Of a stretch of 64,000 nucleotides of DNA, positions 50,132 to 60,410 are shown piece after piece. The translations under genes and the position numbers were made by a program. The notes under the pieces were generated by a model. That model was not told where the DNA came from. It made no database searches and saw only the letters and a program-made list of their open reading frames with translations. Source of the DNA: Hyphomicrobiales bacterium (GTDB lineage: Bacteria; Pseudomonadota; Alphaproteobacteria; Rhizobiales; Rhizobiaceae); assembly GCA_900468805.1 (NCBI GenBank), contig UEIF01000040.1:1-64000 (forward strand), read 5' to 3'. Positions within the stretch are counted from its first letter, which is position 1; each line of letters starts with the position of its first letter.

Positions 50132-50273
50132 CGCTAGAACGTCCCCCTGCGAGCAACTTATGACACGCGGTCGCGGTTGCTGCCTATTGTCCTTTAGGGA
50201 GGTCTCGAGCGCTCGCGGGAATACGGCGTGGACGGCTCCCATTACTGGCAACTCGTACCCTCGTCCCGACGGA

Positions 50274-50292
50274 TTCCCCAAAGGGCAATATC
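50274..50292 (+). promoter_or_regulatory. Sulfatase-regulon 19-nt element, copy 2 (FGE/sulfatase divergent region)
   Basis: TTCCCCAAAGGGCAATATC, identical to the copy at 55627-55645. TAGAAA (50312-50317) lies exactly 19 nt downstream as a -10-like hexamer. The 50132-50515 region is the divergent promoter space between the FGE and sulfatase genes and holds no gene. Confidence 0.72.
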
Positions 50293-50515
50293 TGCTGGCG
50301 CCAATACAATGTAGAAAATGGATGGAAGAGTGGAAATCCCTCTTCCGCAAGTTGAGGGTCGCCGTGCGGGCCGAGGAGCCGCGTCTTTACCGAAAAGATC
50401 TGGTCCAATTTGCTGGTCAGTAGACTTGGACGTCGCCGACAAGCCCTCTTTTGCTCTGACTTGTCTTTCAACTAACCTTGGCCGCCAATGCGGCCCCGTG
50501 AGGGAGGCATTAGAA

Positions 50516-52222
<1,707 letters not shown>

Positions 52223-52246
52223 CGCGGGCGGTAGCGTAACGACGTC

Positions 52247-52276
52247 GGAGCGGACGCCCTTCAGGGCGTCCGCTCC
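52247..52276 (+). terminator. Strong hairpin after the sulfatase gene
   Basis: GGAGCGGACGCCC (52247-52259) and GGGCGTCCGCTCC (52264-52276) form a 13-bp perfect stem with a 4-nt loop, 25 bp after the sulfatase stop. No T-run follows, so termination may be inefficient or the hairpin may stabilise the 3' end. Confidence 0.65.
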
Positions 52277-52657
52277 GTGCTTCACCTGTCAGGTCCCTGG
52301 CTCACCGATCGCCTCTATGCCATCGGTACGCGACGGATTAGGAGCCTCCGCGAGATTGATGAAAACGATGTCGCCCGAGCCTGGCTCGGGGAGCTGACGC
52401 AACGAGAACGTCTCTTGAACAGTGCGTTGCACCTGTCTGTTCTGGCCGGAATTGGCGTAACGGTTCTGCTGCTGTTTGGCTTCGGTCGCCTTCATGAGAT
52501 ACCGCCACGAACCGGGAGCCGCCGCAGTGTTGATGGACGGCTCTCCGTTCCTGAGGCGTCGCTCTTCCGGCTCCTGCAGGACTTTAGGCCTTTACAGAGC
52601 GAGCATGACGTTCACCGGCAAGGTGACAAACCCGTGCTACTGCTGCCTGCAGCAGCG
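52277..52657. other. Region with unassigned open frames between sulfatase and OMP genes
   Basis: On the minus strand a 68-aa frame (52289-52495, MKATEAKQQQNRYANSGQNR) has protein-like composition and extends upstream without a clear start. On the plus strand a frame with one hydrophobic segment overlaps it. Neither has a ribosome-binding site or a family I know, so no gene is called. Confidence 0.3.
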
Positions 52658-53446
52658 CTAGAAGTGGAAGGATACACCTATAATTGGGCCTTGCTGGACG
52701 ACGTCGAAGACAAACCCGTCGTTCTCGTAGTTGACGCCCAGCGCCCGGTATCCGGCGACTGCCGAGATGGTGTCGTTGAACTTATAACCGAGACCGAGGC
52801 CAACATCCCAGTCGACGTCGGCGCCGCCACCGCCCACCAGTCCCCATCCCGTTAGATAGATTTCCTGGGTGAAGAAGTAGTTTCCACGCAGGCCGACGAC
52901 GGCATCCACCCACGTGGCGCTGTCATCCCGCTCCACGCCCGCCAGAAGTCCGCCGTTGAAGGAGATGTCCGTCTCGACGGACCAGACCTTCATGCCACCG
53001 AACACGTCAAGGTGGCCATTCTGATCCTCGATCACCGCGTAACCCACGCCGAGAAGTCCTGCAAAGGTTTCCGATGTCACGCCGACGCTGTCGGCGAAGA
53101 TGCCGCGGGGCGTGTGTGCATCGGCACCCAGCTTCACGTAGACCACGTCGCCGACGATGCTGTAGCGCTCATATCTCGCTTCGGCCGTAGCCATGAAGGC
53201 GAAGTCGAGGTTGTCGAAAATGTCCCCGAAATCGGCATCTATATCGACCTCTGGAAGCCCGAATTGACTTACGTCCCCTGAAATCCCGGCAGCCCAGAAG
53301 TAAGGTGCCACCGTGAACTCCCAGCCGCTTCGGGTCTCGACTGTTTTCGCTTCGGGCGTGAGCGGTGTGAGCTCCGCGGCATTGCCGATCGATGCGGCAG
53401 AGACACCGGCCAGCAAGACTATCGCATGCAAGTGAATGGTCTTCAT
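52658..53446 (-). CDS. Outer-membrane beta-barrel protein
   Basis: A 262-aa protein with a signal peptide (HLHAIVLLAGVSAASIGNAA) and mature alternating hydrophobic/aromatic strands: WEFTVAPYFWAAGISGDVSQ, YSIVGDVVYVKLGADAHTP, FAGLLGVGYAVIEDQNGHLD, and the C-terminal GPIIGVSFHF ending in Phe, the signature of OMP insertion. ATG at 53446. It resembles the 8-10 strand OmpA-like/OprF-type or lipid A-modifying barrels but is not assigned. It lies downstream of the sulfatase, convergent, suggesting sulfate-ester uptake or binding. Confidence 0.72.
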   Translation of the reverse strand: MKTIHLHAIVLLAGVSAASIGNAAELTPLTPEAKTVETRSGWEFTVAPYFWAAGISGDVSQFGLPEVDIDADFGDIFDNLDFAFMATAEARYERYSIVGDVVYVKLGADAHTPRGIFADSVGVTSETFAGLLGVGYAVIEDQNGHLDVFGGMKVWSVETDISFNGGLLAGVERDDSATWVDAVVGLRGNYFFTQEIYLTGWGLVGGGGADVDWDVGLGLGYKFNDTISAVAGYRALGVNYENDGFVFDVVQQGPIIGVSFHF

Positions 53447-53656
53447 GAGAATCCCCCGATCTCGTTTAAACGCAGCACTCCTTCCGAGTGAGGACTGTGT
53501 GGCGGGAAATGGATTCCCGCAACATGAAACACCTATTAGGGGTTGCTGGCGAGGCAGAATACCCAAAGCTGTGGCTCCCCAGCCTCATCATTCTTGTCTT
53601 TCTGTTCCTGGGGAGAGGGTCAGGACGCTTTGCTGCTGACGCGAAACAGCAGTCTG

Positions 53657-54433
53657 CTAGCAAGGCGGGTAGGGATAGTAGCCGCATTGCGGATCGTTGT
53701 AGTAGGAATTGTAGTAGGGGTAGTAAGGGCGGGCTGCCGCCGCTCCAATGGCTGCGCCAGCGACCACGCCCGCGGCGACCGGGGCGCCGCGATACCAGGC
53801 CCCGTGGTAGACGGGCGCATGCCAGTAACTTCCTCCCACGCGGTCGATGTTCGTGTCGCCGATATGCACGTCATTTCCTCGGAAACCACCGCCAGCGAAT
53901 CTGCCCCCGCCGAAACCACCTCCGCCGAAACTACCACCGAAGTGATCGATGAAGAGGGACGCGGGTCCGGTCCCACCGTTCAGGCTGCCCTCCAGAATGG
54001 TGATATCGAAGGTCAGCGTTGTGCCGTCGAGTTTCGGGGTCTTCAGCGTCACGACGGCGTCACTGACATCCGATCCGTCGCCGCCCAGCACCGAGACAGT
54101 CGCATTCGGGGGATCGATGGCGAAGTTGTCCTTGCCGTCGTCCCATTGCATGATGAACTGTTCAGTCATCACATGGCCGGCGGCGCGCACCGGCCGGTCG
54201 GCAAAGACGATCGAGTTGGCCGAGACGCCGGTCAAAACGAGCTTCCCGTTCTCGATTTTGGCCCCAGCGGAATTGATCACTGCCAATGACGGCACCGGAC
54301 CTGTCGGCGTGATTTTGCCAATTGTCTTTTCGAGCGGTGCGTGCGGCGTCTTCGGTGCGTCCTGCGCAAAGACCGCGGAGGTCAGCGCAAAACTTCCTGC
54401 AAACATCAGCGTAGTGAAACGATCGATTTTCAT
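53657..54433 (-). CDS. Secreted Gly/Tyr-rich protein of unknown function
   Basis: A 258-aa protein with a signal peptide (TTLMFAGSFALTSAVFAQ) and a beta-rich region (about 40-165: GAKIENGKLVLTGVSANSIV, DDGKDNFAIDPPNATVSVLG). A glycine-rich stretch (about 166-190: GGSFGGGGFGGGRFAGGGFR) and a Tyr/Pro-rich tail (PYYPYYNSYYNDPQCGYYPY) follow. Such tails occur in cell-surface and matrix proteins. It lies 97 bp after the HAD phosphatase on the same strand, probably its operon partner. No family is recognised. Confidence 0.6.
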   Translation of the reverse strand: MKIDRFTTLMFAGSFALTSAVFAQDAPKTPHAPLEKTIGKITPTGPVPSLAVINSAGAKIENGKLVLTGVSANSIVFADRPVRAAGHVMTEQFIMQWDDGKDNFAIDPPNATVSVLGGDGSDVSDAVVTLKTPKLDGTTLTFDITILEGSLNGGTGPASLFIDHFGGSFGGGGFGGGRFAGGGFRGNDVHIGDTNIDRVGGSYWHAPVYHGAWYRGAPVAAGVVAGAAIGAAAARPYYPYYNSYYNDPQCGYYPYPPC

Positions 54434-54529
54434 GGCGAATATCCTCCTAGTGGAGACAGGCGGAATGTCCGTCGTCTAAAGAATTCATCACAAGCCCTGG
54501 CACGCCGCCCGGGCGCGAGGCACGTAGTC

Positions 54530-55540
54530 CTAGTTCTTGAAGATCTGCTTCCAGTCGGCTTTCATGTCGATGACGGTCCATCCGGTGATCGCTGCCGCGT
54601 CGAGCGCCTTGTCGAGACGGCCGAATTCGCTCTTGCGGTCGTAGGCATATTCGCGTTCCGCATCGGTATGGTGGACGAGCATGCCCAGACGCGCAGGCGC
54701 ACCCGCCATCGTCGTCCACTGCAGCATTTCGAGATCGCCGTCGGAATTGCCGAAGGCCGCGATCGGCCGGCGGCCGATCTCCTCGTTGATGCCGACCGGC
54801 TTGCCCGCCTTGTCGTCGATGAAGTTGACTTCCGGCAGGCGGCGCAAAGTTGGCGTGTCGTCCTGCATCTTGAACTCGGTCTTGATCGAAGAACCGATAA
54901 CCTGCTCCGGAGGAACGCCGTAGACTTTCTCCGTCCATGGCCGCATGAACTCAACGCCGCCACCCGACACGACGAACGTCTTGAAGCCGTTGGCGCGCAG
55001 GTAGGAAAGCAGCTCGACCATCGGCTGGTACACGAGTTCGGTGTAGGGCCGCTTGAACTTAGGGTCGCGTGCCGCCGAAAGCCAGTCGGTGACGACCTTC
55101 TGGAAATCCTCCGTCGTCATTCCCGCGTGGGTGACCATGATAAGTTCCAGGAGGCCTTTTTCGCCCGATGCCGCAAGCGTCTTCATATCGCCTTCGAGCA
55201 CCGCCTTGAACGGCTGTACATTTTTCCATTCCGGATGCTGTGGAGCGAGCGTCTTCACGCGGTCCAGGGCGAAGGCAAGCTGGGTGTACATGGGATGCTC
55301 GACCCACAGCGTGCCGTCATTGTCGAACACTGCGATCCGTTCCGGCTCGGGGACGAAGTCGGGCGAGCCCTGTTTGGTTACCTTGTCGACGAAGGCGACA
55401 ATAGCTGCCTTTGGCGCGGTATCGTTCCACGATGGCAGGGGATCGCCCTGTGCGTAAGCGGATGCGGCGAGGAAAAGTGCTCCGATGACAATCGAGATCG
55501 GAACCCTTGCAGAGCTGACGAGGTGACGGACAGTGAACAT
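54530..55540 (-). CDS. Periplasmic HAD-superfamily phosphatase
   Basis: A 336-aa exported HAD hydrolase: signal peptide (VPISIVIGALFLAASAYAQ), motif I IAVFDNDGTLWVEHPMY (DxDGT), motif II FKTFVVSGGGVEF, a Lys before INEEIGRRPIAAFGNSDGDL (motif IV, the DxxxD-type acid pair). This is the class B-like acid phosphatase/phosphoserine phosphatase-type fold. ATG at 55540 has GGAGGG upstream. It would remove phosphate from small substrates in the periplasm. The identical 19-nt element at 55627-55645 ties it to the sulfatase regulon. Confidence 0.82.
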   Translation of the reverse strand: MFTVRHLVSSARVPISIVIGALFLAASAYAQGDPLPSWNDTAPKAAIVAFVDKVTKQGSPDFVPEPERIAVFDNDGTLWVEHPMYTQLAFALDRVKTLAPQHPEWKNVQPFKAVLEGDMKTLAASGEKGLLELIMVTHAGMTTEDFQKVVTDWLSAARDPKFKRPYTELVYQPMVELLSYLRANGFKTFVVSGGGVEFMRPWTEKVYGVPPEQVIGSSIKTEFKMQDDTPTLRRLPEVNFIDDKAGKPVGINEEIGRRPIAAFGNSDGDLEMLQWTTMAGAPARLGMLVHHTDAEREYAYDRKSEFGRLDKALDAAAITGWTVIDMKADWKQIFKN

Positions 55541-55626
55541 TGGATTTACCCTCCAAAACTGAGAGCGCGCGTCCGGCGCGTTGCAGCCCCAGCGCTTTCC
55601 AACTCTACCGAATGCATTCCTTCGGC

Positions 55627-55645
55627 GATATTGCCCTTTGGGGAA
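55627..55645 (-). promoter_or_regulatory. Sulfatase-regulon 19-nt element, copy 3 (phosphatase/kinase divergent region)
   Basis: On the minus strand TTCCCCAAAGGGCAATATC is identical to copy 2. TAGAGT follows 19 nt downstream as a -10-like hexamer for the phosphatase gene. It lies between the phosphatase (55540) and the sensor kinase (55739), so it may control both. Confidence 0.72.
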
Positions 55646-55738
55646 TCGTGAAAGCCGATGGCAATCAATAGTGGTGCTCGTGGCGGATGACACCACACCA
55701 ACAAGATGTTATCGTCGCCCTGCTTGGGGGGTGGATCT

Positions 55739-57622
55739 ATGGCCTTGGGCGAGGGGGTAGGTCGATTGCAATGCGCTGGCCTCTCGCTGGCGGCGGTCTT
55801 GCTGACTGCTTCGAACTGCTTCGTCATCGCCGCGGACACGTCGTACCCAACCGTTGATCGGGTTCCGCGGGTTCTGATTCTCTACCCATACGACGAGAGG
55901 CTCGTGGCGACGACCGTTGCCGGAGAGGCGTTGCGAACCCGCTTGCTGCAAGCCACGGACAGCAGGATCGACCTGTTTTCGGAGTTCCTCGATCTGTCGA
56001 GATTCCCGGAATCTGATCACGTCGCGCGCATGGCGCGATACCTTGCGGAGAAGTACGCCAAATACCGCCCGGATGTGGTCGTCGCGCTCGGCAAGGAATC
56101 TGCCAGATTCATATCGACCAACCGCGAAACGATCGCTCCGGATGCGAAGATAGTGGCGGCAGGCTTCGGCAACTCGACTGCGGAGAACATCGATCTACCC
56201 GATGACGTGATCGGGGCGTTCACGACATTCGACATTCTGAAGACGGCCGAAATGGCCCGCAGGCTGCAGCCCAATGCCCGTCATCTCTATATCATCGGCG
56301 GATCGTCGGAGTTCGACCGAGGATGGCTGGCGACGGCGCGCGCCGATCTCGACGAGTTCTCCAAGTCGTACGAGACGACATACCTCGAAGATTTGACGAT
56401 CGATGAATTCATCGATCGCGCAGCCCATGTCCCCGCCGACAGCATCATCCTGGCTCTGACGGTGTTCAAAGATCGGGCAGGGCGGAATTTCATCCCGCGC
56501 GAGGCGATCAGGCAGATCGCGACATCGGCCAGCGCTCCAGTCTATGGCCCCTATCAGACCTACCTCGACTACGGTGTCGTCGGCGGTAATACGGTCACGT
56601 TTGACACTTTGGGCCGCACCGTCGGAGATCTTGTCATCGACGCCATTGCCGGAAAGCCGCTGTCGGATATTCAAGCGCCGCAGACATACATTGTGGATGG
56701 CCGGCAGCTCCGGCGTTGGGGACTTTCGGAGGGGAACCTGCCTGCGGGCACCGTCCTTATGCACAAGGAGCCAAGTCTTTGGGAGGAACACTGGCTGGCG
56801 GCGACGGGGACGCTTGCTGTCGTTTTGCTGCAGACGGGCATCATCGCCGCGCTGCTGCTCGAGCGACGCCGTCGCCACGATGCGGAGAGCAGGTCACGCC
56901 TTCACCTGCTCGAAGCTGTCCATCTCAACCAGTCCGCAACGGCCGGCGCCTTGTCGGCGTCGGTCGCCCACGAACTAAACCAGCCTCTGGCGGCCATCCG
57001 AAACAATGCCGAGGCTGCTTCCGTGCTGTTGCGAAGCCTCAGCCCCGATCTGGAGTTGATCCAGCAGATACTTCTGGACATCCAGGAGGACGATCAGCGT
57101 GCGGGCGACATCATTGGCCGCATGAGAGGATTGCTCAAGAAGAGAAGCGAGATCGATTGGCAGGAGTTCGACCTGAACGACGTCACTTCGAGTGCGATTC
57201 ATATCATTCATGGCGAGGCCGAACGCAGGGGGATCACGCTCAAGACAAATCGGCCGACGACGGAACTGCCGGTCCGGGCGGACAAGGTCCATGTACAGCA
57301 GGTCGTTCTCAATCTGGCCACCAATGCGATGGATGCCATGTTGGACGCTCCCGCCAAACGGATGCTAATCTTTGCGACAGGAGTGGCGAACGGGAAGGCT
57401 GAGCTTTGTGTCGCTGACACCGGCAACGGCATTCCAGAAGAGCGGCTGTCCAGCATCTTCGAGCCGTTCTACACGACCAAGCAGGCGGGCACGGGGCTCG
57501 GTCTTTCCATAGCGCGCGCCATTGTCGAGACCTATGGCGGCATGATCTCTGCTAACAACCGACCTGAAGGCGGGGCCATCTTTCGCGTGGTCCTGCCTCT
57601 TGCCCGACGGGAGAGAGGTTGA
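55739..57622 (+). CDS. Sensor histidine kinase with ABC-type substrate-binding sensor domain
   Basis: A 627-aa membrane kinase. A signal/anchor segment (about 8-32) precedes a periplasmic binding domain (about 40-345), of the ABC sugar/peptide-binding type (VPRVLILYPYDERLVATTVA, YRPDVVVALGKESARFIST, ASAPVYGPYQTYLDYGVVGG). A second membrane helix (about 360-380) is followed by the HisKA H-box SVAHELNQPLAAIRNNAEA (His about 411) and an HATPase domain (VVLNLATNAMDA, VADTGNGIPEERL, GTGLGLSIARAIVE). It would sense a periplasmic ligand and phosphorylate the regulator with which it overlaps by 1 bp. ATG 55739 has GGGGGG upstream. Confidence 0.9.
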   Translation: MALGEGVGRLQCAGLSLAAVLLTASNCFVIAADTSYPTVDRVPRVLILYPYDERLVATTVAGEALRTRLLQATDSRIDLFSEFLDLSRFPESDHVARMARYLAEKYAKYRPDVVVALGKESARFISTNRETIAPDAKIVAAGFGNSTAENIDLPDDVIGAFTTFDILKTAEMARRLQPNARHLYIIGGSSEFDRGWLATARADLDEFSKSYETTYLEDLTIDEFIDRAAHVPADSIILALTVFKDRAGRNFIPREAIRQIATSASAPVYGPYQTYLDYGVVGGNTVTFDTLGRTVGDLVIDAIAGKPLSDIQAPQTYIVDGRQLRRWGLSEGNLPAGTVLMHKEPSLWEEHWLAATGTLAVVLLQTGIIAALLLERRRRHDAESRSRLHLLEAVHLNQSATAGALSASVAHELNQPLAAIRNNAEAASVLLRSLSPDLELIQQILLDIQEDDQRAGDIIGRMRGLLKKRSEIDWQEFDLNDVTSSAIHIIHGEAERRGITLKTNRPTTELPVRADKVHVQQVVLNLATNAMDAMLDAPAKRMLIFATGVANGKAELCVADTGNGIPEERLSSIFEPFYTTKQAGTGLGLSIARAIVETYGGMISANNRPEGGAIFRVVLPLARRERG

Positions 57623-58239
57623 TGAAACCGGTCGTCCATATCGTCGATGACGACGAATCCTATCGAACGGCGACAGCACGCCTGCTCTCCGCCTATGGTC
57701 TAACGGTCGAAGCGTATGAGTCCGGAGATCAGTTTCTCGCCCATCTTCCGGGCTGCGAGCCGGGCTGCGTTCTCCTTGACCTGCAGATGCCCGGGCAGTC
57801 TGGTCTCCAAATACAGCGCCAACTGTGCGAGCAGGCGCCGCTTTTGCCAATCATATTCCTCACGGGCGAAGGCGACATAAAGGCCAGCGTCGACGCTATG
57901 AAGGCGGGGGCTCACGACTTTCTGGAAAAGCCTGGCTCGGTTTCGGTCCTGATCGAAACGATCGGACGCGCGTTGACAAAATATGAAAAGCGCCGTGCCG
58001 AGCACGAGCGTCTGCAGGCACTGAGAGCCATGGTTGCGAGCTTGAGCGCGCGCGAAGCCGAAGTCTTCGGGCTGATCATCCGTGGCCATCTCAACAAGCA
58101 GATTGCGTATGCCCTTGGCATATCGGAGCGAACGGTGAAGGTGCATCGCCATCAGGTCATGGAGAAGCTCGCAGCAAAATCGCTGGCGGAGGTCGTATTG
58201 ATCGCCGCCGACATCGATCGTACCGCGACCCCGGAGTGA
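57622..58239 (+). CDS. FixJ/NarL-type response regulator
   Basis: A 205-aa regulator with a receiver domain (PVVHIVDDDESYRTATARLL; phospho-Asp 53 in CVLLDLQMPG; Lys in FLEKPGS) and a LuxR-type HTH (about 138-195: LSAREAEVFGLIIRGHLNKQ, then YALGISERTVKVHRHQVMEK). It overlaps the kinase stop (TGATG), so the pair is stoichiometric. The 19-nt element upstream of the neighbouring promoters is its likely binding site, by proximity and by the FixJ family habit of binding short inverted repeats. Confidence 0.9.
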   Translation: MKPVVHIVDDDESYRTATARLLSAYGLTVEAYESGDQFLAHLPGCEPGCVLLDLQMPGQSGLQIQRQLCEQAPLLPIIFLTGEGDIKASVDAMKAGAHDFLEKPGSVSVLIETIGRALTKYEKRRAEHERLQALRAMVASLSAREAEVFGLIIRGHLNKQIAYALGISERTVKVHRHQVMEKLAAKSLAEVVLIAADIDRTATPE

Positions 58240-58249
58240 TCGGACAATC

Positions 58250-58268
58250 TTCCCCTTAGGGCAATATC
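58250..58268 (+). promoter_or_regulatory. Sulfatase-regulon 19-nt element, copy 4 (before the lone receiver gene)
   Basis: TTCCCCTTAGGGCAATATC differs from copy 2 at two central positions. TACAAT (58288-58293) lies exactly 19 nt downstream as a -10-like hexamer, and the receiver gene starts at 58341. Confidence 0.7.
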
Positions 58269-58340
58269 AAGCAAGCGCCGACACGCCTACAATGACAGAC
58301 AAATGCGTATCTCTCGCACTGTCACGCATGAGGGCATGAG

Positions 58341-58712
58341 GTGGGAAAGCTGCACCGCACTGTCGCTGTGGTCGATGATGATGCGAGCCTACGTCGAAGC
58401 GTCGGTCGGCTCCTCAATGCCTACGGATTTGCGGCTGTCGAATATGCTTCGGCGGAAGCTTTTCACGTCCGCGATCCGAAGACGCCGATCGACTGTCTCG
58501 TGCTGGACATCGACCTCGGAGGCATGTCCGGCATCGAACTGCAGCGCAGGCTGAAAGGGGCTGGAGCGAAGCTGCCGATCATCTTCATCACCGCCCTGGA
58601 AGACATGCGCCTGCAGACCGAGGCGGAGCAGGCTGGATGTATCGCATATTTGCGGAAGCCCTTTGCGGGATCCGTACTCATCGACGCAGTCAAGAAGGCG
58701 CTCGGATTGTGA
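58341..58712 (+). CDS. Single-domain response regulator (receiver only)
   Basis: A 123-aa CheY-like receiver without output domain: VAVVDDDASLRRSVGRLLNA, phospho-Asp 56 in CLVLDIDLGG, PIIFITAL (Thr-like switch) and YLRKPFAGSVLIDAV (conserved Lys). GTG start, AGGG upstream. It has its own regulon element, so it is likely made under control of the system and may act as a phosphate sink or feedback partner of the nearby kinase. Confidence 0.88.
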   Translation: MGKLHRTVAVVDDDASLRRSVGRLLNAYGFAAVEYASAEAFHVRDPKTPIDCLVLDIDLGGMSGIELQRRLKGAGAKLPIIFITALEDMRLQTEAEQAGCIAYLRKPFAGSVLIDAVKKALGL

Positions 58713-58790
58713 GTTCTTGATCGCGGAGAGACCGCCACGACGGCAGGTCAAAGGCGGACCAGTTATTCACCTTTGGCAGGGAGGCTAAAC

Positions 58791-59213
58791 ATGGAGTGGC
58801 TCAGACACTGGCGGCCGATGGCCGAAGCGCTGGCAATGGCATCATGTCTTAGTGCGCATCCATTGACTGTTGGAACGGCGTCTGCGCAGCAGATGAAGCC
58901 GAACATCCTGTTCATTCTCGGCGACAACATCGGCTACGGCCACATCGGAGCTTACGGCGGCGGGGAGTTGCGCGGATCGCCGACGCCGCGCATCGACCAG
59001 CTCGCCTCGGAAGGACTGCGGTTGACGCAGTTTCTGGTCGAGCCTTCCTGTACGCCCTCGCGGGCCGCCTTGATGACAGGGCGTTATTCTATCCGTTCCG
59101 GACTGTCGCTGGTCGCAGTTCCTGGCACGCAATTCTCACTCCCGGAGAACGAGATCACCATGGCGGAGATGCTGCACGACGCCGGCTACGCTACTGCTAT
59201 CTTCGGCAAGTGG
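58791..59213 (+). pseudogene. Truncated second sulfatase (N-terminal quarter only)
   Basis: From ATG 58791 (AGGGAGG upstream): signal peptide (LAMASCLSAHPLTVGTASAQ), then NILFILGDNIGYGHIGAYGG, CTPSRAALMTGRYSIRSGLS with the formylglycine motif CTPSR, and EMLHDAGYATAIFGKW. Homology ends abruptly at 59213, where a full sulfatase would continue HLGD. The frame then runs into an acetyltransferase remnant out of frame. About 140 of some 550 residues remain, so it cannot be active. Confidence 0.85.
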
Positions 59214-59218
59214 CCCCC

Positions 59219-59317
59219 GGATTCTACATCAAGCTTGGATATGAGGAATTCGGACGGATAGGCGGTGAAATAAACGACCACGCGCTTGATCGAATCTGGT
59301 TCCGTAGAACGCTTTGA
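59219..59317 (+). pseudogene. C-terminal fragment of a GNAT acetyltransferase
   Basis: A 32-codon frame ending in TGA reads GFYIKLGYEEFGRIGGEIND, then HALDRIWFRRTL. It matches the typical last motif of GNAT N-acetyltransferases (GFYEKLGYE). No start or acetyl-CoA loop remains. It abuts the truncated sulfatase, so the junction near 59213-59219 is a deletion or recombination point joining two unrelated genes. Confidence 0.6.
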
Positions 59318-59675
59318 TCGGCGTTTCACGCTAAGTCCCGCAATTAAAGGGCCGATTGACACAAGAGGAGATTCTGAGCGAACGTCCCGTTGCCGGTGAG
59401 TTTGACCTGCTTGACGACGAGCCGGACGTGGATGCCGCCGAGCCCCGACGATCCGCCAACAGGTCACATCCGTTGCCCATCAGGCGAGGACGGACCCCGC
59501 CAACGGGATCGACTGTAAGGAGACGCCGCCATGCAGGCCAATCTCTTATCAATGTCTACTTCGAGCCCGATCTATTGAAGAAGGTCGAGGGCTGGCGCTG
59601 CGCCCTAACGTTTTGAAGTCCACCGTGAGCGAGGGGCCGTTGGGGCCTTTTTCGGGCCAACGAGCGCCTCATCTA
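59318..59675. other. Short intergenic region with an unassigned frame
   Basis: A TTG-started frame of 86 aa (59356-59616) has no family I recognise and an unusually Arg-rich middle; it may be a remnant. A GGCC-gttgg-GGCC stem followed by TTTTT occurs at about 59634-59650 and could be a plus-strand terminator. Confidence 0.3.
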
Positions 59676-60410
59676 TCACCACATCACATCGCCGCCGTTG
59701 GGAGAGACAGATTGTCCTATCATGAAGCTTGCATCATCGGATGCGAGGTAGACATAGGCTGACGCTATTTCGCTCGTCGATGCCGCTCTGCCGATAGGAA
59801 GTTGCGCTATTTTCCATTTGATCCAGTCGGGGTCGCTGGCATTCCAAAGTGCTGTTTCGGTGGGGCCGGGACACACGCAGTTTACCGTAATGCCGTGCGG
59901 TGCGAGTTCTGACGCCACGGCAGAAGTCATTGCCACGACCGCGGCTTTCGACGCTGAGTACAACGCTTGCTGCGGCGCAGGCTTGTGCGCGAGCTGAGAC
60001 GCAGTGTTGATAATCCTTCCGCTGCCGCGAGCCATCATATGCGGAATCACTGCTCTCATGCCATACGCCGTGCCCCGGAGGTTAATGTCCATGATGCGGG
60101 AAAAGTCATCATCGGAGAACTCCTGAAACGGCGTGGCCGGATGGCCAATGCCTGCGTTATTCACCAGGATGTCCAATGCGCCAAACTGCTCGATGGTATG
60201 CCGGACGGCCCTACTGACGTCGGTGTCACGTGAGACGTCACAGTCGATAAGATAAGCTTCGCCTAAATCTTTGTTCTCGTCCAGGTTCGAAACCGGACGG
60301 AGATCGGCGACGGCGACATTCGCCCCCTCGCGCTGAAAACTCAGAGCGACCTCGCGGCCAATGCCGCGGGCACCTCCGAATATGAGCGCTGTTTTACCGG
60401 AGAGCCTCAT
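59676..60410 (-). CDS. Short-chain dehydrogenase/reductase (SDR)
   Basis: A 244-aa classical SDR: cofactor motif TALIFGGARGIGREVALSF, NNAGIG, the catalytic Ser in NTASQLAHKP, YSASKAAVVAM (Tyr-x3-Lys) and VNCVCPGPTET. No membrane segment. Its ATG overlaps the dihydropyrimidinase stop by 4 bp (60407-60410), indicating one transcript. The substrate is unknown; context suggests it acts on a metabolite of the same pathway. Confidence 0.93.
   Translation of the reverse strand: MRLSGKTALIFGGARGIGREVALSFQREGANVAVADLRPVSNLDENKDLGEAYLIDCDVSRDTDVSRAVRHTIEQFGALDILVNNAGIGHPATPFQEFSDDDFSRIMDINLRGTAYGMRAVIPHMMARGSGRIINTASQLAHKPAPQQALYSASKAAVVAMTSAVASELAPHGITVNCVCPGPTETALWNASDPDWIKWKIAQLPIGRAASTSEIASAYVYLASDDASFMIGQSVSPNGGDVMW

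Noticed and set aside
52277..52855. 192-codon plus-strand frame after the sulfatase
   Set aside because: It runs into the 3' end of the outer-membrane protein gene on the other strand and has no ribosome-binding site or recognisable domain.
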